Positions 45,961 through 56,389 of a stretch of DNA of 64,000 nucleotides are shown in pieces (the stretch's first letter is position 1; each line of letters starts with the position of its first letter). The stretch spans positions 6,400,501 through 6,464,500 of the forward strand of contig CM060831.1 of the NCBI GenBank assembly GCA_030762175.1, in the 5' to 3' direction. The notes below the pieces were generated by a model that was not told the origin of the DNA, ran no database searches, and worked only from the letters and a program-made list of their open reading frames with translations. The translations under genes and the position numbers were made by a program. The stretch comes from Metallyticus violacea (Eukaryota > Arthropoda > Insecta > Mantodea > Metallyticidae).

Positions 45961-46339
45961 TGATTTGCTTCAATGTACAAGTTCTAATTAGCATTTTTGG
46001 TTTCCATATAACTCTGTTGGCAATTTCTACTGTAGTGCACAAATCTTGGCACTTTTGCAGAAAAGTTATTGCCTGATTTCTGTAATGTCTACGGCTCAAA
46101 TTCTTAGGTAAGTTTATATCTTATTTGCATGCAAATGGAACTTTCAAGTACGTTTAAAACTTTGAATATTGTAAACTTAGCTTACATTTTAGATTTTACA
46201 CTACATAAATATACATATTTATTTAAAAATATATGTAAATAAATATTTTAATATATGCCTAAAACAAACAAAATTCAAATTTTAGTAATTAATTTTTTTT
46301 AATAAAAGACTAATTTCTGCAGGAATATGGAGATAAAAA

Positions 46340-47100
46340 TAGATAAGTATTTTGGAAGCAAGTAGGCAAAGAAATGAAGATATAGCGAGGCAAGAGATTT
46401 GGGCTAGTTTTAGAGACAAGAGTTCTTTAAAATTGTACAGAGCAATTAAAAAGGAGTGGGAGAGAGAGAGAAATATGTGGATTGTTATGATACATTTAGA
46501 AGAGAAGGATTAACCTGGATATGAGCAGGAGCATTGTTTTTAAAGAGGAGAAGATGGGGAAGGGTATGTAATGTGTGGAGAGCCTGAAGGAATATTTCAT
46601 TGTTATTAGAGTGTGAAGAGGTAAAGAGATGGAGGGATGGAGGGAAACAAAATGGAATAAATTACAGAGAGAAAGTATAGCATGTAAAATGCTGATTTGT
46701 ATGGGGACAAACAGAAATAAAATGATAGGGAAATACTCAGGAAAATTAAGGAAGAAGTGGATTAGAATATTTAAGAAGGATGAGAAAATTGGGTATGACT
46801 GATAAAATAATGCTAACAGGGGAAATATTAGAAAAGGTTCATTATGCAGATAACCTGGGGATTGTTAGATGGATGTCAGATTTGTCTATATTATAATGTT
46901 GGTTAAGTATGTTAATTTGTTACATATTCATAAATGTTTATTATAAAATTGGTAAATAATAGTGGTTTGTTTTTGTATATATTCATGAATATTGTATGTA
47001 GCCAAACCTGAGTCTTCAGGAAAGGACCAAGGTGCAGTGGGTAGTTAAATGAAAATTGTTGATTGTTTATATAGATATATTATTGGTAAATAAATTCAAT
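46340..47100 (+). pseudogene. Non-LTR retrotransposon fragment, C-terminal region and 3' end
   Basis: Plus-strand frames give LLLECEEVKRWRDG then KWNKLQRESIACKMLICMG and KMIGKYSGKLRKKWIRIFKK. The first part resembles the Cys/His region at the C-terminus of I/Jockey/R1-like LINEs (C..C...E...HLLLEC). A related copy is at 61040-61690. The tail aaattcaatttaattcaata at about 47090 fits a LINE 3' end. Confidence 0.65.
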
Positions 47101-47289
47101 TTAATTCAATAAAAAACAAATTTCAGACTTATTATTGCAGGAACAGGATGGCCCTTTGTCTTGCATTTCACATCATGTGACTGGCTCAGTAGTATTGCCT
47201 AACACAAAATGTTGACGAAAAGATCTAAGTGATTGCTATTCTGATTATTAGAATTGTGCTGTACCACAATTGCTGTTCTTTCTATTTGA

Positions 47290-48350
47290 AAATGGATTTA
47301 GCAAAGAACTAACTCACAAAAAAATACAGAAGTTCAAAAGACAGAAACTGCAACACTTTCAGCAAGGAAAGAAGAGATAAATTTTATAAAATTCACACAT
47401 CATCCATGGGCTACACAAAAATTTCAAAATATTCTAAAATATATTAATATCAGATTGGCACCAATGAACAGATTTAATGTTAAAAACCTCCTGAATGACA
47501 ATATTAATGACAATGTCCCACTGGAGAAAAAAGTAGGTATTTACCAAATAAGATATGCAGAATGTGAAAAGTTTATATAAAAAAAGCAAAGAGAAACATA
47601 CGCACCCGGTTAAAAGAACACCTCAGGAACATAAAATACAAACAAATAGAGAAATTAACGTAATATCTCCTTTCTGGACAGACAACCATGACATATTGAA
47701 AAAAGCAAAATTATTAAAATCAGTCAAAGACCTGCAGAGTTAGCAACATGGGAGAAAATCTACTTTAATAAATACAGCAACAGATTTATGAACTTTGACA
47801 CTTCCAGGGATGAAAACATAAACTTTAAGTTCATCACACCTCCACCGGGCAGAATATACACCCCCAAAGCATAATGAAATATCCAGCAATTGATGTTTAG
47901 CTGATGATGCAGATGATGGTCTGCAAAACATGCACTACATTTAAACAAGTAAGTGGAGTCAATAAGAACGTGTAGTTCGACTCAATCATACAATGATCTT
48001 AATTATGTGGTTAGCTTTTTTTTTCCCCGTTATTTATTTATGGATACTCTTTAATATCTCAGGTCATCAGCATTCCATTCAAATCAAGGCGTGAAATGGT
48101 CGACAAATTTTGCTCAGAAGCCTCTTTTTTCAGGCTTGAGGTTATTTTTCGAGCCTTAAAAGTATGACATGGGGCCCATGGCTTTACTTCCCTTCCAAAG
48201 GAAGCTATACTTAGGATTTTAAGCCCAAAAAATTCATCGGTCCTGACTGGGATCGAACCCATGACCTTGGGTTTAGAAGGCAAGTATGGTTATCACTATG
48301 CCACCAGAACCAACAATACAGCTTCACTGTACAAGTTCCAATTAGCATTT
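47290..48350 (+). pseudogene. 5'-truncated PLE: linker, endonuclease, 3' end, split by a SINE
   Basis: Plus-strand frames give KKFNKIHTSSMGY-like linker residues, APMNRFNVKNLLND, VGIYQIRYAECEKFI (GIY present, YIG damaged by a frameshift), SKEKHTHPVKRTPQEHKI and SRDENINFKFITPPP-like residues. The core at 47898-47938 reads TAG, CTGATGA, T, GCAGA-TGATGG-TCTGC, AAAAC, ATGCA, CTA. Stem II is fully paired but differs in sequence from other copies. The 3' tail resumes after the S2 SINE with gcttcactgtacaagttcca. Confidence 0.82.
48005..48315 (-). mobile_element. S2 SINE copy inserted in a PLE tail
   Basis: Well-preserved tRNA head on the minus strand (gttctggtggcatagtgata, CCATACTTGCC, B box ATGGGTTCGATCCCAGTC) and all body blocks. 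The flanks (cttaattatgtggttagc and gcttcactgtacaagttcca) are contiguous in the related sequence at 45950-46000, which gives the empty site. Confidence 0.88.
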
Positions 48351-48454
48351 CAAGTTGCTCAATCATGTTTATCATGCCAATTGCTTGAGTTATATTTCAG
48401 TAGGAAGTGCATGCTAGACTTTCTAGTATGTATTTGCATATTATGGAGTATGCC

Positions 48455-49150
48455 ATGAGTGAGTTATACATTAGCACAAAGAATATTTATTTATGATTAT
48501 GTGCAAAAAAATTCAAAAAAGTTCTGTAGGAGAGAATTTTGTGTTAAATTTCATGGATTAACATCTTCATTAGGAAATGCAATTTTCAGATTTATGAACA
48601 AAGTTGGAAGCCAAGGCATTTGCATTAACAAGAAGCCCAGACCATCAATTTTAACAGAGGAGAAACTTGACAAAATAGGTAACTTATAAGACTTTGAACT
48701 TATACTCGTGAAGCTATTAACAGTGAAGTAGTAAAATAATGTTGATATAGAGTTGGCTTGGAACACTTATACTTCACTTACTTGGTTTTTTAATTGGACA
48801 TGTTTCGGGAAAATGCTCTATTAAAAAGCCATATAAGTGAAGCATAAGTGTCACAAAACCAACATTAATTGATAAGAAACTTCTCCTCAAAAAAGTCTTT
48901 AACAGGATTAGCCTGGCAAGCTGGTGTATCTTCAGCAGAGCACATAAAGCTAGTCAGTAGCTCATTTTCATCCAAGTAAAATTACTGCTATATTCAAATG
49001 AAACCCATGGAGGTACTGGAATAAAATATCCAGTAAGCAGTTAACATATTCTGGAGGATAAATTGTGGTTAGTGTCTCAAAATGTTTTCAAAAAGAATTC
49101 AGAAATGTCTCACAGCAGAGGACATGCACTTTGACATATGTGCAAAAACA
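48455..49150 (+). pseudogene. DDE transposon relic with HTH start, internally deleted
   Basis: 48459-48689 encodes MSYTLAQRIFIYDYVQKNSK then KFCRREFCVKF and PRPSILTEEKLDKIG, matching the N-terminal helix-turn-helix of insect IS630-like transposases. After the palindromic insertion at 48690-48880 the frame resumes (SKKSLTGLAWQAGVSS) and then jumps to a C-terminal remnant (NVFSKRIQKCLTAEDMHFD at about 49080). The catalytic core is largely missing. Confidence 0.7.
48690..48880 (-). mobile_element. Palindromic PLE derivative interrupting a transposase
   Basis: It starts with the flank motif (gaacttatactcgtgaagct, attaacagtgaag), then arms at about 48737-48797 and 48822-48880 (gttggcttggaacacttata, cttcacttacttgg and mirror) enclosing ggacatgtttcggga, the minus-strand remnant of the GAAACATGTCC end. 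The ribozyme core is truncated. Confidence 0.72.
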
Positions 49151-49244
49151 GATTCTTGCAGGGGGGAAAGGCAATTTGAAAGAAAATATCCTGAAAACCA
49201 TGCTTCTGGGCCATGTTTTACAAAAGTATGGTCTAATACAGGGC

Positions 49245-51065
49245 TGTCCAATATTCGTTTGTACTCGGGCATATTTGCATGATAATTAGGGGTATAAAGT
49301 CCATTGGAAGGATGTCAAAATTCATAGCCCGGTGCTTATTTTTAAAATGTAAATCCTCTCCCATATTGCCTACTCCTTGGAATTGTTCGTAGCTTTCAAC
49401 AGTTTAGCTTCTTTTGCAATGTCATGGTCATAAGTCCAAAAATGGTCTGCAACTGCTGATTTATCCACCTGTTTATATCTTATATTTCTGAAGTGTTCTT
49501 TGGTCCTTGTCTCCAAATTTCTAATTATTTTTCCTATATAAATCTGATCACATTCTAAACATTCCATCTGATACACTCCTGCCTTTTGTTGGGTGTAACA
49601 ACATCTTTTATGGTGATGTTCAGAAGGTTTCGGATGCTAAATTTATTTTGTTTCACCAACACAATATCACATTTTCTAAAAATCTTCATGAAAGCTTTGT
49701 TTTCCCAACGGTGATATGTGAATTTTTTAAAAACTAAGTCCTTCTTTATTGTGGAGAGTGTGGTGGTGTTTTTAATATCTTGTCTTTTGAAATGTCTGGT
49801 CTCCTTATCAACTAATGAACTGTTGAATCCATTATTGATGGCCATCTTGATGATGTAATGGTATTCTGCTGTATATTCTTCCTTGTTGAGTGGATGTTTA
49901 CCAGTCTATGAGCAAGGCTGTTTATAAAGGTATGTTGGTGCCATTTAGGGTTGAAAATATTATTCTTTATGTGATTATCTGTATGCGTAGGTTTCCAACA
50001 AATGCCAAACAAAATTATGTTGTTTTTCCTGTATATTTTTAGGTCAAGGAAGGGCAAACAATCTTTCTCTTCTAATTTCATAGTGAACTTAATTCTTTGG
50101 TCCTATAGATTTAGTAATTTCAGGGTATAATCTGTTTGTTTTTTTGGTATTATTGCAAGTACGTTGTCCAGATAGCAAAACCATGATTTAAAGGTAAGTG
50201 GAAATGCTATGGTAATGTGTGTTTCTATTGCACTTATGATTAAATTTTCCAGAAATGGGGAAAGGGGGTTACCCATAGCTAAGCTGGAGGTTTGTTGGTA
50301 AATTTTCCCATTAAATGTAAAAAAGTTTTGTTTTATACACAGTTTTGTAAGGCTGGTGTAATCCTCAATTTCTTCTACTGTCATGTTAGTACAGTTTAGC
50401 CAATTCTGAAGTTTCACTTGCAATTTTTGTGTGGGAATACTAGTGAACAAAGATGAAACATCAAAAGAAACCAGGGAATCATTTGGCCAAATCATCATAT
50501 TGTTAATTTTGTCTACTAATTCATATGAGTTAGTTTTTGAATTGTTCCAAAGTTCCAAATTTCTTCACCAACCATTTAGTCAAATTGTAGGTTAGTGAAT
50601 TTATTTTGTTGACCATTGGTCACATTCTTTGCCTGGTTTGTGTACTTTCGGGAGGTCATAAATCCTAGGTAACACCGGATTATTTTTTTTTAATTTCCAT
50701 TTAGCACTTTCTGACAACGTTTTGGTCTGAGAGTAGCTTTAAAAGCTTTCACACATTCCTACAATGGATCTTGCCTTATTACTAATATTCAGAATTACCC
50801 AGTAATTTCTCCATCCATTCGATATAATCCTCTTGATCAGGAATCACTAACTTGTTCCCTTTATCAGCCTTAATATACACTACTTGTGTATATAACACTT
50901 ATCATATCATCATCAACTGTTCAGAAATATTTTAAGGATTCTAAGTATGGTGGCATAATTCTTCATTAAGAATAAAAATGCTGCTTTAACAAATTTCCTA
51001 GGCTTGAGGACTGTACTTTTAAGATAAGTAAAATCTTTATTCAAATGCAAAAAAAGTCTTCAAAT
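49245..51065 (-). pseudogene. Penelope-like element relic, RT plus endonuclease
   Basis: Four overlapping minus-strand frames cover the protein: N-terminal YLKSTVLKPRKFVKAA (about 51000), NDSLVSFDVSSLFTSIP (about 50480), SLAMGNPLSPFLENL (about 50270), FCYLDNVLAIIP where YVDD has become YLDN (about 50170), LPFLDLKIYRKNNIILFGI (about 50040), IRNLLNITIKDVVTP (about 49630) and MYQMECLECDQIYIGK (about 49540). The 3' end beyond NFDILPMDFIP (about 49290) is lost, with no ribozyme core seen. It belongs to a subfamily clearly different from the intact copy. Confidence 0.88.
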
Positions 51066-51069
51066 ATTA

Positions 51070-52790
51070 ATTAAAATTTAATTTGGAAATTAATTCCAAA
51101 GGTGCCATAAAAGGCTCACAGGTGACATGGCATCCAAGGGATAGGGATGGTCTAATATATTACATGGACTTGTAACTTATAATTATTAGTAAAATTCTAT
51201 TCAACAATGGTTTTGCCACATTTGTACTTTATAGCTCCATACTTATACATGTACAAATGTGACCATTATTTCAAAGAGGATTATTTTGCTTGAATATTGA
51301 CAAATGCACAATAAAGTATTCATATCATCATTATTTCTGAGAAAAAATATAAGACTCATTTAGCAGAATTTACAATAATCTGTACATTTAAAAAACAAAT
51401 ATATTACAATCAGAGGACGTAACCTAATTCAAGGTATGGCAACATGTGGCAAACAATTGTTCCTCAATCTTGCTCTTATATCACATTACTTGAAACTTTA
51501 TACTAATACTTTAAAAGTGTAGTAACAATCTTTTGTGGAACAGAAAATTACAAGTCCATACTTTACAAGGAATTTGTATTAACACACTTGTAATGTACTA
51601 GACCATAACTTCATGGATGGGCCTGGTTGAGAAACTGTTTTCCAACTTGTTAAAAAGATACAAGAGCCAGGATTTCCCAATGTCAAGAAACATGTTCTAA
51701 ACTGCTGTGCTATTATGGAAGATGTTAGGTAAAATACAGGAATTTCCTAAGAATATGCCGGCAATGTATTGCTGCTGAGAGGCATCCTTTTCAATTCTCC
51801 TATAACATAAATTAGAACTTAGTTATTAGTTTTAAATACAGTTTCATTTTATGCTTTAAATAAAAATACATATACTTAAAAAATAAAAAAAACTAACTTT
51901 ATGCAAGACGACTCTGTCTCCCTTTTTTTTTATTTTTGGTTGCGGCAGCTGCACTTACCCAGTAAGCAGCCTGTAACTGAAATAACCTCACTGTATATCC
52001 ATTCTAATTACCGACTCACCAGTACAACAATACTGATAACAACCCTATGCCTATAAACAATATTTCCCGACAACATGAAACCAACAATTAAAGGCACTTA
52101 ATGTTTATATTTGGCCTTTAGACTGAGAAAGAAACTTTAATTTACTTCGCAGCTTAAATGGATTTCCTGTACTACCCAATGTACTGTTTTCAATGTAGGC
52201 AAAACTAGTAACAGTTACATGAAATATAAATTGAGTTCATTCATTCATAACTGCACATTACTGTATCACAAAAAGTTTTATATGAGTGTAACATTAAGGT
52301 CATCAGGTGTCTACACTTACAATGAGCTAGCAAACAGAATGCTTAGCAATATCATGAAAGATACTTTCAATTAAAAGAAAAATTAAAATGATGAAGTTAA
52401 ACATAGTTTGTAGAGTACTTAATGGAGAATTCTCTCATAAATAGAAATGAGAATAGAATTTTAATAAAATTTCATTAAGTTATATTTTTTTAAAAAATGC
52501 CTGCAACTTCCCCACTCTCACCAAATTTTGTCTCTAAAAATGACTTATTGGGAATTTAACACTGCAAAATATATTTCATTCAATGTATTGCTTTGGCAGT
52601 TAAGGACTTTATAAGAGATTTACTTGCATTAAAACAAATTATATGTTGCACATTCATGGATTACACCACTCCAGTAACCTGACTTACAACACTTGTCAGC
52701 AGAACATGTGAAAATTACTGTACGGTGATATAATTGTGTTCGCTGCTAAAGGTATAACCCTCAAGACAATACAACCAACATAAGCTCTGG
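51070..52790. other. Intron next to the 52.8-kb exon, no recognised feature
   Basis: AT-rich sequence without repeat-family matches. One A/T run (cccttttttttta) lies at about 51921. Confidence 0.5.
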
Positions 52791-52795
52791 CCTAC

Positions 52796-52991
52796 CTGGT
52801 GGACTGTTGCTGCTGCCTGCATGATGTGATGCCCCATTACTGCGAAGGGAAGTGGCAGCACTAGGAGCTGTTGGGCTGGGAGGTCGAGGTGTTAGTGGTG
52901 GTTCCAGAATGTCTCTATACTTGGACACCATGAGTACTGAGATGAAGTAGACAATAGCCAAAGAGAGGAACTGTGCTTGTTTTGTTTCCTC
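52796..52991 (-). CDS. Nbea: Neurobeachin exon ([16 protein letters not shown] block)
   Basis: A 196-bp exon encoding [40 protein letters not shown] and [20 protein letters not shown], ending [32 protein letters not shown] is one of the most conserved neurobeachin segments; the following Pro/Ser-rich part is the start of the variable linker. Acceptor cctttttgtacag at 52992-52994, donor CACCAG/gtaggc at 52795-52794. Enters in phase 0, leaves in phase 1. The 36.5-kb intron to 16108-16238 follows. Confidence 0.96.
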
Positions 52992-53122
52992 CTGTACAAA
53001 AAGGGATCCTCTTAACATCTAATTAGGAAAAGTGTGAGTGTTATATCACAGAACTGAAACAGGGAACCATGTTTCTAAATGTCAAAGTGTTGTACAGCAT
53101 ATTTGTATGAGAGTACACTTAC

Positions 53123-53230
53123 AACATCTCTATAAATCACAGCTCGCAGTCGGTTAACATCCATGTCTTGCAGTAATTTCTCTGGGTCTTTAACTGGACT
53201 TGATTGGCTGGCTAAATTCTCTACAATATT
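53123..53230 (-). CDS. Nbea: Neurobeachin exon ([15 protein letters not shown] block)
   Basis: A 108-bp exon of exactly 36 codons: [20 protein letters not shown] and [25 protein letters not shown]-(F/Y)RD joins directly to the KQAQFL block of the next exon, as in known neurobeachins. Acceptor tgtttcatgttacag at 53231-53233, donor GATGTT/gtaagt at 53122-53121. Phase 0 in and out. Confidence 0.96.
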
Positions 53231-54187
53231 CTGTAACATGAAACAACAGTCATTACCTACTGCCCAAATAAAATGTATAGGTATTTCTTTACCATAAATT
53301 AAATTATATTTATTATATATATGCTGTATTATATTTATGCTCATTAAAACTATAAAACAACATAACAGGAAACATGTGAAACCAAAGGCTATTAATAATA
53401 TTAGTTTAACAGAGAAGTAGTAATTCTTCACAAAAATTAATACACTCAGTGAACAAGTCAGTAGCTTTAAGTGTTATAGATATAATCTCTGCCCTATCAT
53501 TCCCAAATAGTGTCTAAAAGGAATTCCCATAATCGCTTATCCAGACTTTTCTTCTCTCTCATTAGCTACATCCACTATAAATGCAGAGGGTTATTTGCAT
53601 TTCTGGGAACCATTAGCAGCGATGATAAGGACAGATTAGACATTTTCCAGCACGAACTGCATATGAATTATGCAGGAAAAGGAAAAACTTGCAAAAAAAA
53701 TCTCAGTGTAATCCATACCATCTATGTAGAAAATAAGGCAGCAGATTACTCAATTGATGGAAACATAAAACAAAAATGGTACAAGAAAAAGAAGATGAAT
53801 TGCACTGCATGAAGAAAAAAAAAAAGAGGTAACAATTGAGACAACACAAGGCACTGCATCAAGAAAATACACCAAATAGGTAGTAAAAACAACAAACAAG
53901 TAAATATGATTTTTAATGGATATGCCCACTAAGGTAGAAGGTGACAGAGTTATGTAACAATATAAAAGATCACATAAAACTTACAAAATCAATATTCCTA
54001 GTGCATAAGCAATAAATTGCTAGTACTAGAAACATTATTTACATTCTGACTTAAAAATCTCAATACTAAACTTATAACATTGATCAATTTAGGCTGATGA
54101 ATGAATATTGCAGCAAAACTTTTAGAATGGCAATTCATGCATTTTTATAAATACCTAAACACAAAAAAAGTAAATTACCTTAAGAAC

Positions 54188-54214
54188 AAAAAAAAAAAAA
54201 AAAAAAAAAAAAAA
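54188..54214. repeat. Poly-A run at the edge of the PLE pair
   Basis: About 26 A residues directly before the flank motif (gaacttatactcttgaagct) of the minus PLE copy. Confidence 0.85.
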
Positions 54215-55180
54215 CCCTATGAACTTATACTCTTGAAGCTATTAATAAAATAATATTGATATAGAATTCTTTTAGTGACACTTACACTTCACTTACTTGG
54301 TTTTTTTTAATTGGACATGTTCCAGGAACATTCCCTCCCATCATCAGCAGAAGATCAACTAGTAGAAGCATACTTTGTAGGCATTGGAGAAATTTATCTA
54401 ATATATCCAATGATAGTGACTCAAATTTCATGACACAGTTTTTGTTTTCATGATATACATTTTTTCACATGTCACTAGTTCCAAAGGTTTGCAAGTATGT
54501 TTCAATAATTTAATTTTTTTTATCAATTTCATGGTTTTCTGACCAAAAGTGGCTGCCACTACCAACTTCTCTCTCTGTTTGTAAAGGTTATTTCTGAAAA
54601 GTTCTTTGGTACAATTTCCAAATTTATTTTCATTTTTCCAATATCGTCTGATCACAGTCTTTGCAATTGATTCGGTAGCTACCCAACTTCTTGTCACAAT
54701 ATATATGATCTTTATAGGAAGATTGTAATATATTTTAAATACTGAGGACGTTTTGAGGAGCCAATATTATTTTCCATTTTTAAAATTTATTATTAATATG
54801 AAAATGTTTTGAATTCCACATCTTCTTTTATTTGTGATAGCTAAACTTATATCTTTGATATCTTTATTACTTTTTAACTTTTTAAATTATTTTATCTACT
54901 AATTGTTTATGGAAACCATTAAGTAGTGTTAGATGATGTTTTGGTATTCTTCTTTCGTCTTCTTTTCTACTGATTGGAACATTCACTAATCTGTATGCAA
55001 TGCTATTTAGGATGGTATGTTGGTATGTTTTGGTATTAAAGCTATAATTCTTAATGTAATTGTCACTGGGTAGATTTCCTACATATACCAAAGGCCAACC
55101 TGTTATTGTCTTTTGTAATTTTTAAATCTAAAAATGAGATCCAACCATTGAAATTGGGATAAAAAAAAAATGGCCGTATC
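54215..55180 (-). pseudogene. 5'-truncated PLE, left half of a head-to-head pair
   Basis: Minus frames: FLDLKITKDNNRLAFGI (about 55130), YQHTILNSIAYRLVNVPISR (about 55000), LLNGFHKQLVDKII, then SWVATESIAKTVI (GIY-YIG region frameshifted) and KPLELVTCEKMYIMK (about 54450). 3' end with core at 54312-54359: TCTG, CTGATGA, T, GGGAG, then a diverged arm, GGAAC, ATGTC, CAATT. Stem II is broken here. It starts with the flank motif at 54226. Confidence 0.82.
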
Positions 55181-55182
55181 CC

Positions 55183-55930
55183 CTTTTGCATACAGATTAG
55201 TGAATGCTCCAATTAGTAGGAAAGAATACAAAGAAGAATACCAATACATCATCCACACAGCACTACTTAATGGTTTCCATAAACAATTAGTAGATAAAAT
55301 TATTAAAAGTTTAAAAGAAATAAAGGTATCATAAATACAAGTTTACTATATAAATAATTGAAGATATGCAATCCAAAAATTTTATATACCACTCTAGCAT
55401 ATTCAATCAATTTTAAAAAAGAAAATAATGTTGGCTCCTAGAAACATCCACGGTATTAAAAATATATTACAATTTTTCTGTAAAGATCATATTATCTTCT
55501 GACAAGAAGTTGGTATCTATCAAATAAATTGCAATGACTGGTCATGTATATATTGAAAAGAAATTTGGAAAATACTACAAAAGAACATTTCAGAAAAATT
55601 TGTTACAAAAAAATAGAGAAAATAGAGCCCCCTTTTGATCAGAAAACCATGAAAAATTACTGAAACACACTTACAAACCTTTGGAACTATCAAAATGGGA
55701 AAAAATTTACATAATCAAAAATGAGAACCACATCATGAACTTTGAGACACCATTAATGGATATATACAATAAATTTCTCCGACCTCCGACCTCCTACCAG
55801 TTGATCTTCTGCTGATAATGGAACAAATGTTCCTGAAACATGTCCAATTAACAAATCAAGTAAGTAAAGCACAAGTGTTCACCAAACCAGCTCTATATCA
55901 ATATTATAGATAGACTTTTTTGTCTATATG
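55183..55930 (+). pseudogene. 5'-truncated PLE, right half of the head-to-head pair
   Basis: The plus strand starts AYRLVNAPISRKEYKEEYQY and LLNGFHKQLVDKIIKSLKEI, so it is a copy of the same subfamily as 54215-55180 in opposite orientation, meeting 5' to 5'. Endonuclease remnant VGIYQINCNDWSCIY at about 55510. The core at 55809-55846: TCTG, CTGATAA, T, GGAAC-AAAT-GTTCC, T, GAAAC, ATGTC, CAATT. The outer ends (atattgatatag... and mirror) form inverted termini. Confidence 0.82.
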
Positions 55931-56389
55931 GGACCAAATTGGTAACTATGAAACATTTTGGACAAATTGGAAAATGTAATTGCAAAAACGATTTCAAAGG
56001 GTAAAAATTGATTATTTGTCCGAATTAATACTAATTTTCTGCAAGAAAGTTTTTATCTAGCTTATAAAATAAATTAAACATTTTAAACTGAGAAATTTGG
56101 TAAAAAAATAAAGAATAACATTCCTCCTGAATGCTATAGTAATGAAAGAAGGCAATTATGAAAAGCCAGCAGAAGTTACAAATTCGGTTTTTCAGATCAC
56201 TCTGAATAGATCATTAAGATGTTAAAACAAGAAGCAGGCAGATCAATAGGCACATAGGAGAGAGATTTTAAAGAAATAAATATAAAATGGTTTTTAAATA
56301 TGATACAGCAAGAGACTTAGGAGGAAGTTTCAATCACATCAGATGCAGATAAAACAACATTAAACAATATAACAAATTATTATTGAAGA

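Noticed and set aside
53510..53812. 100-aa plus ORF upstream of the 53.1-kb exon
   Set aside because: No recognisable motif and no splice or repeat context; likely chance.
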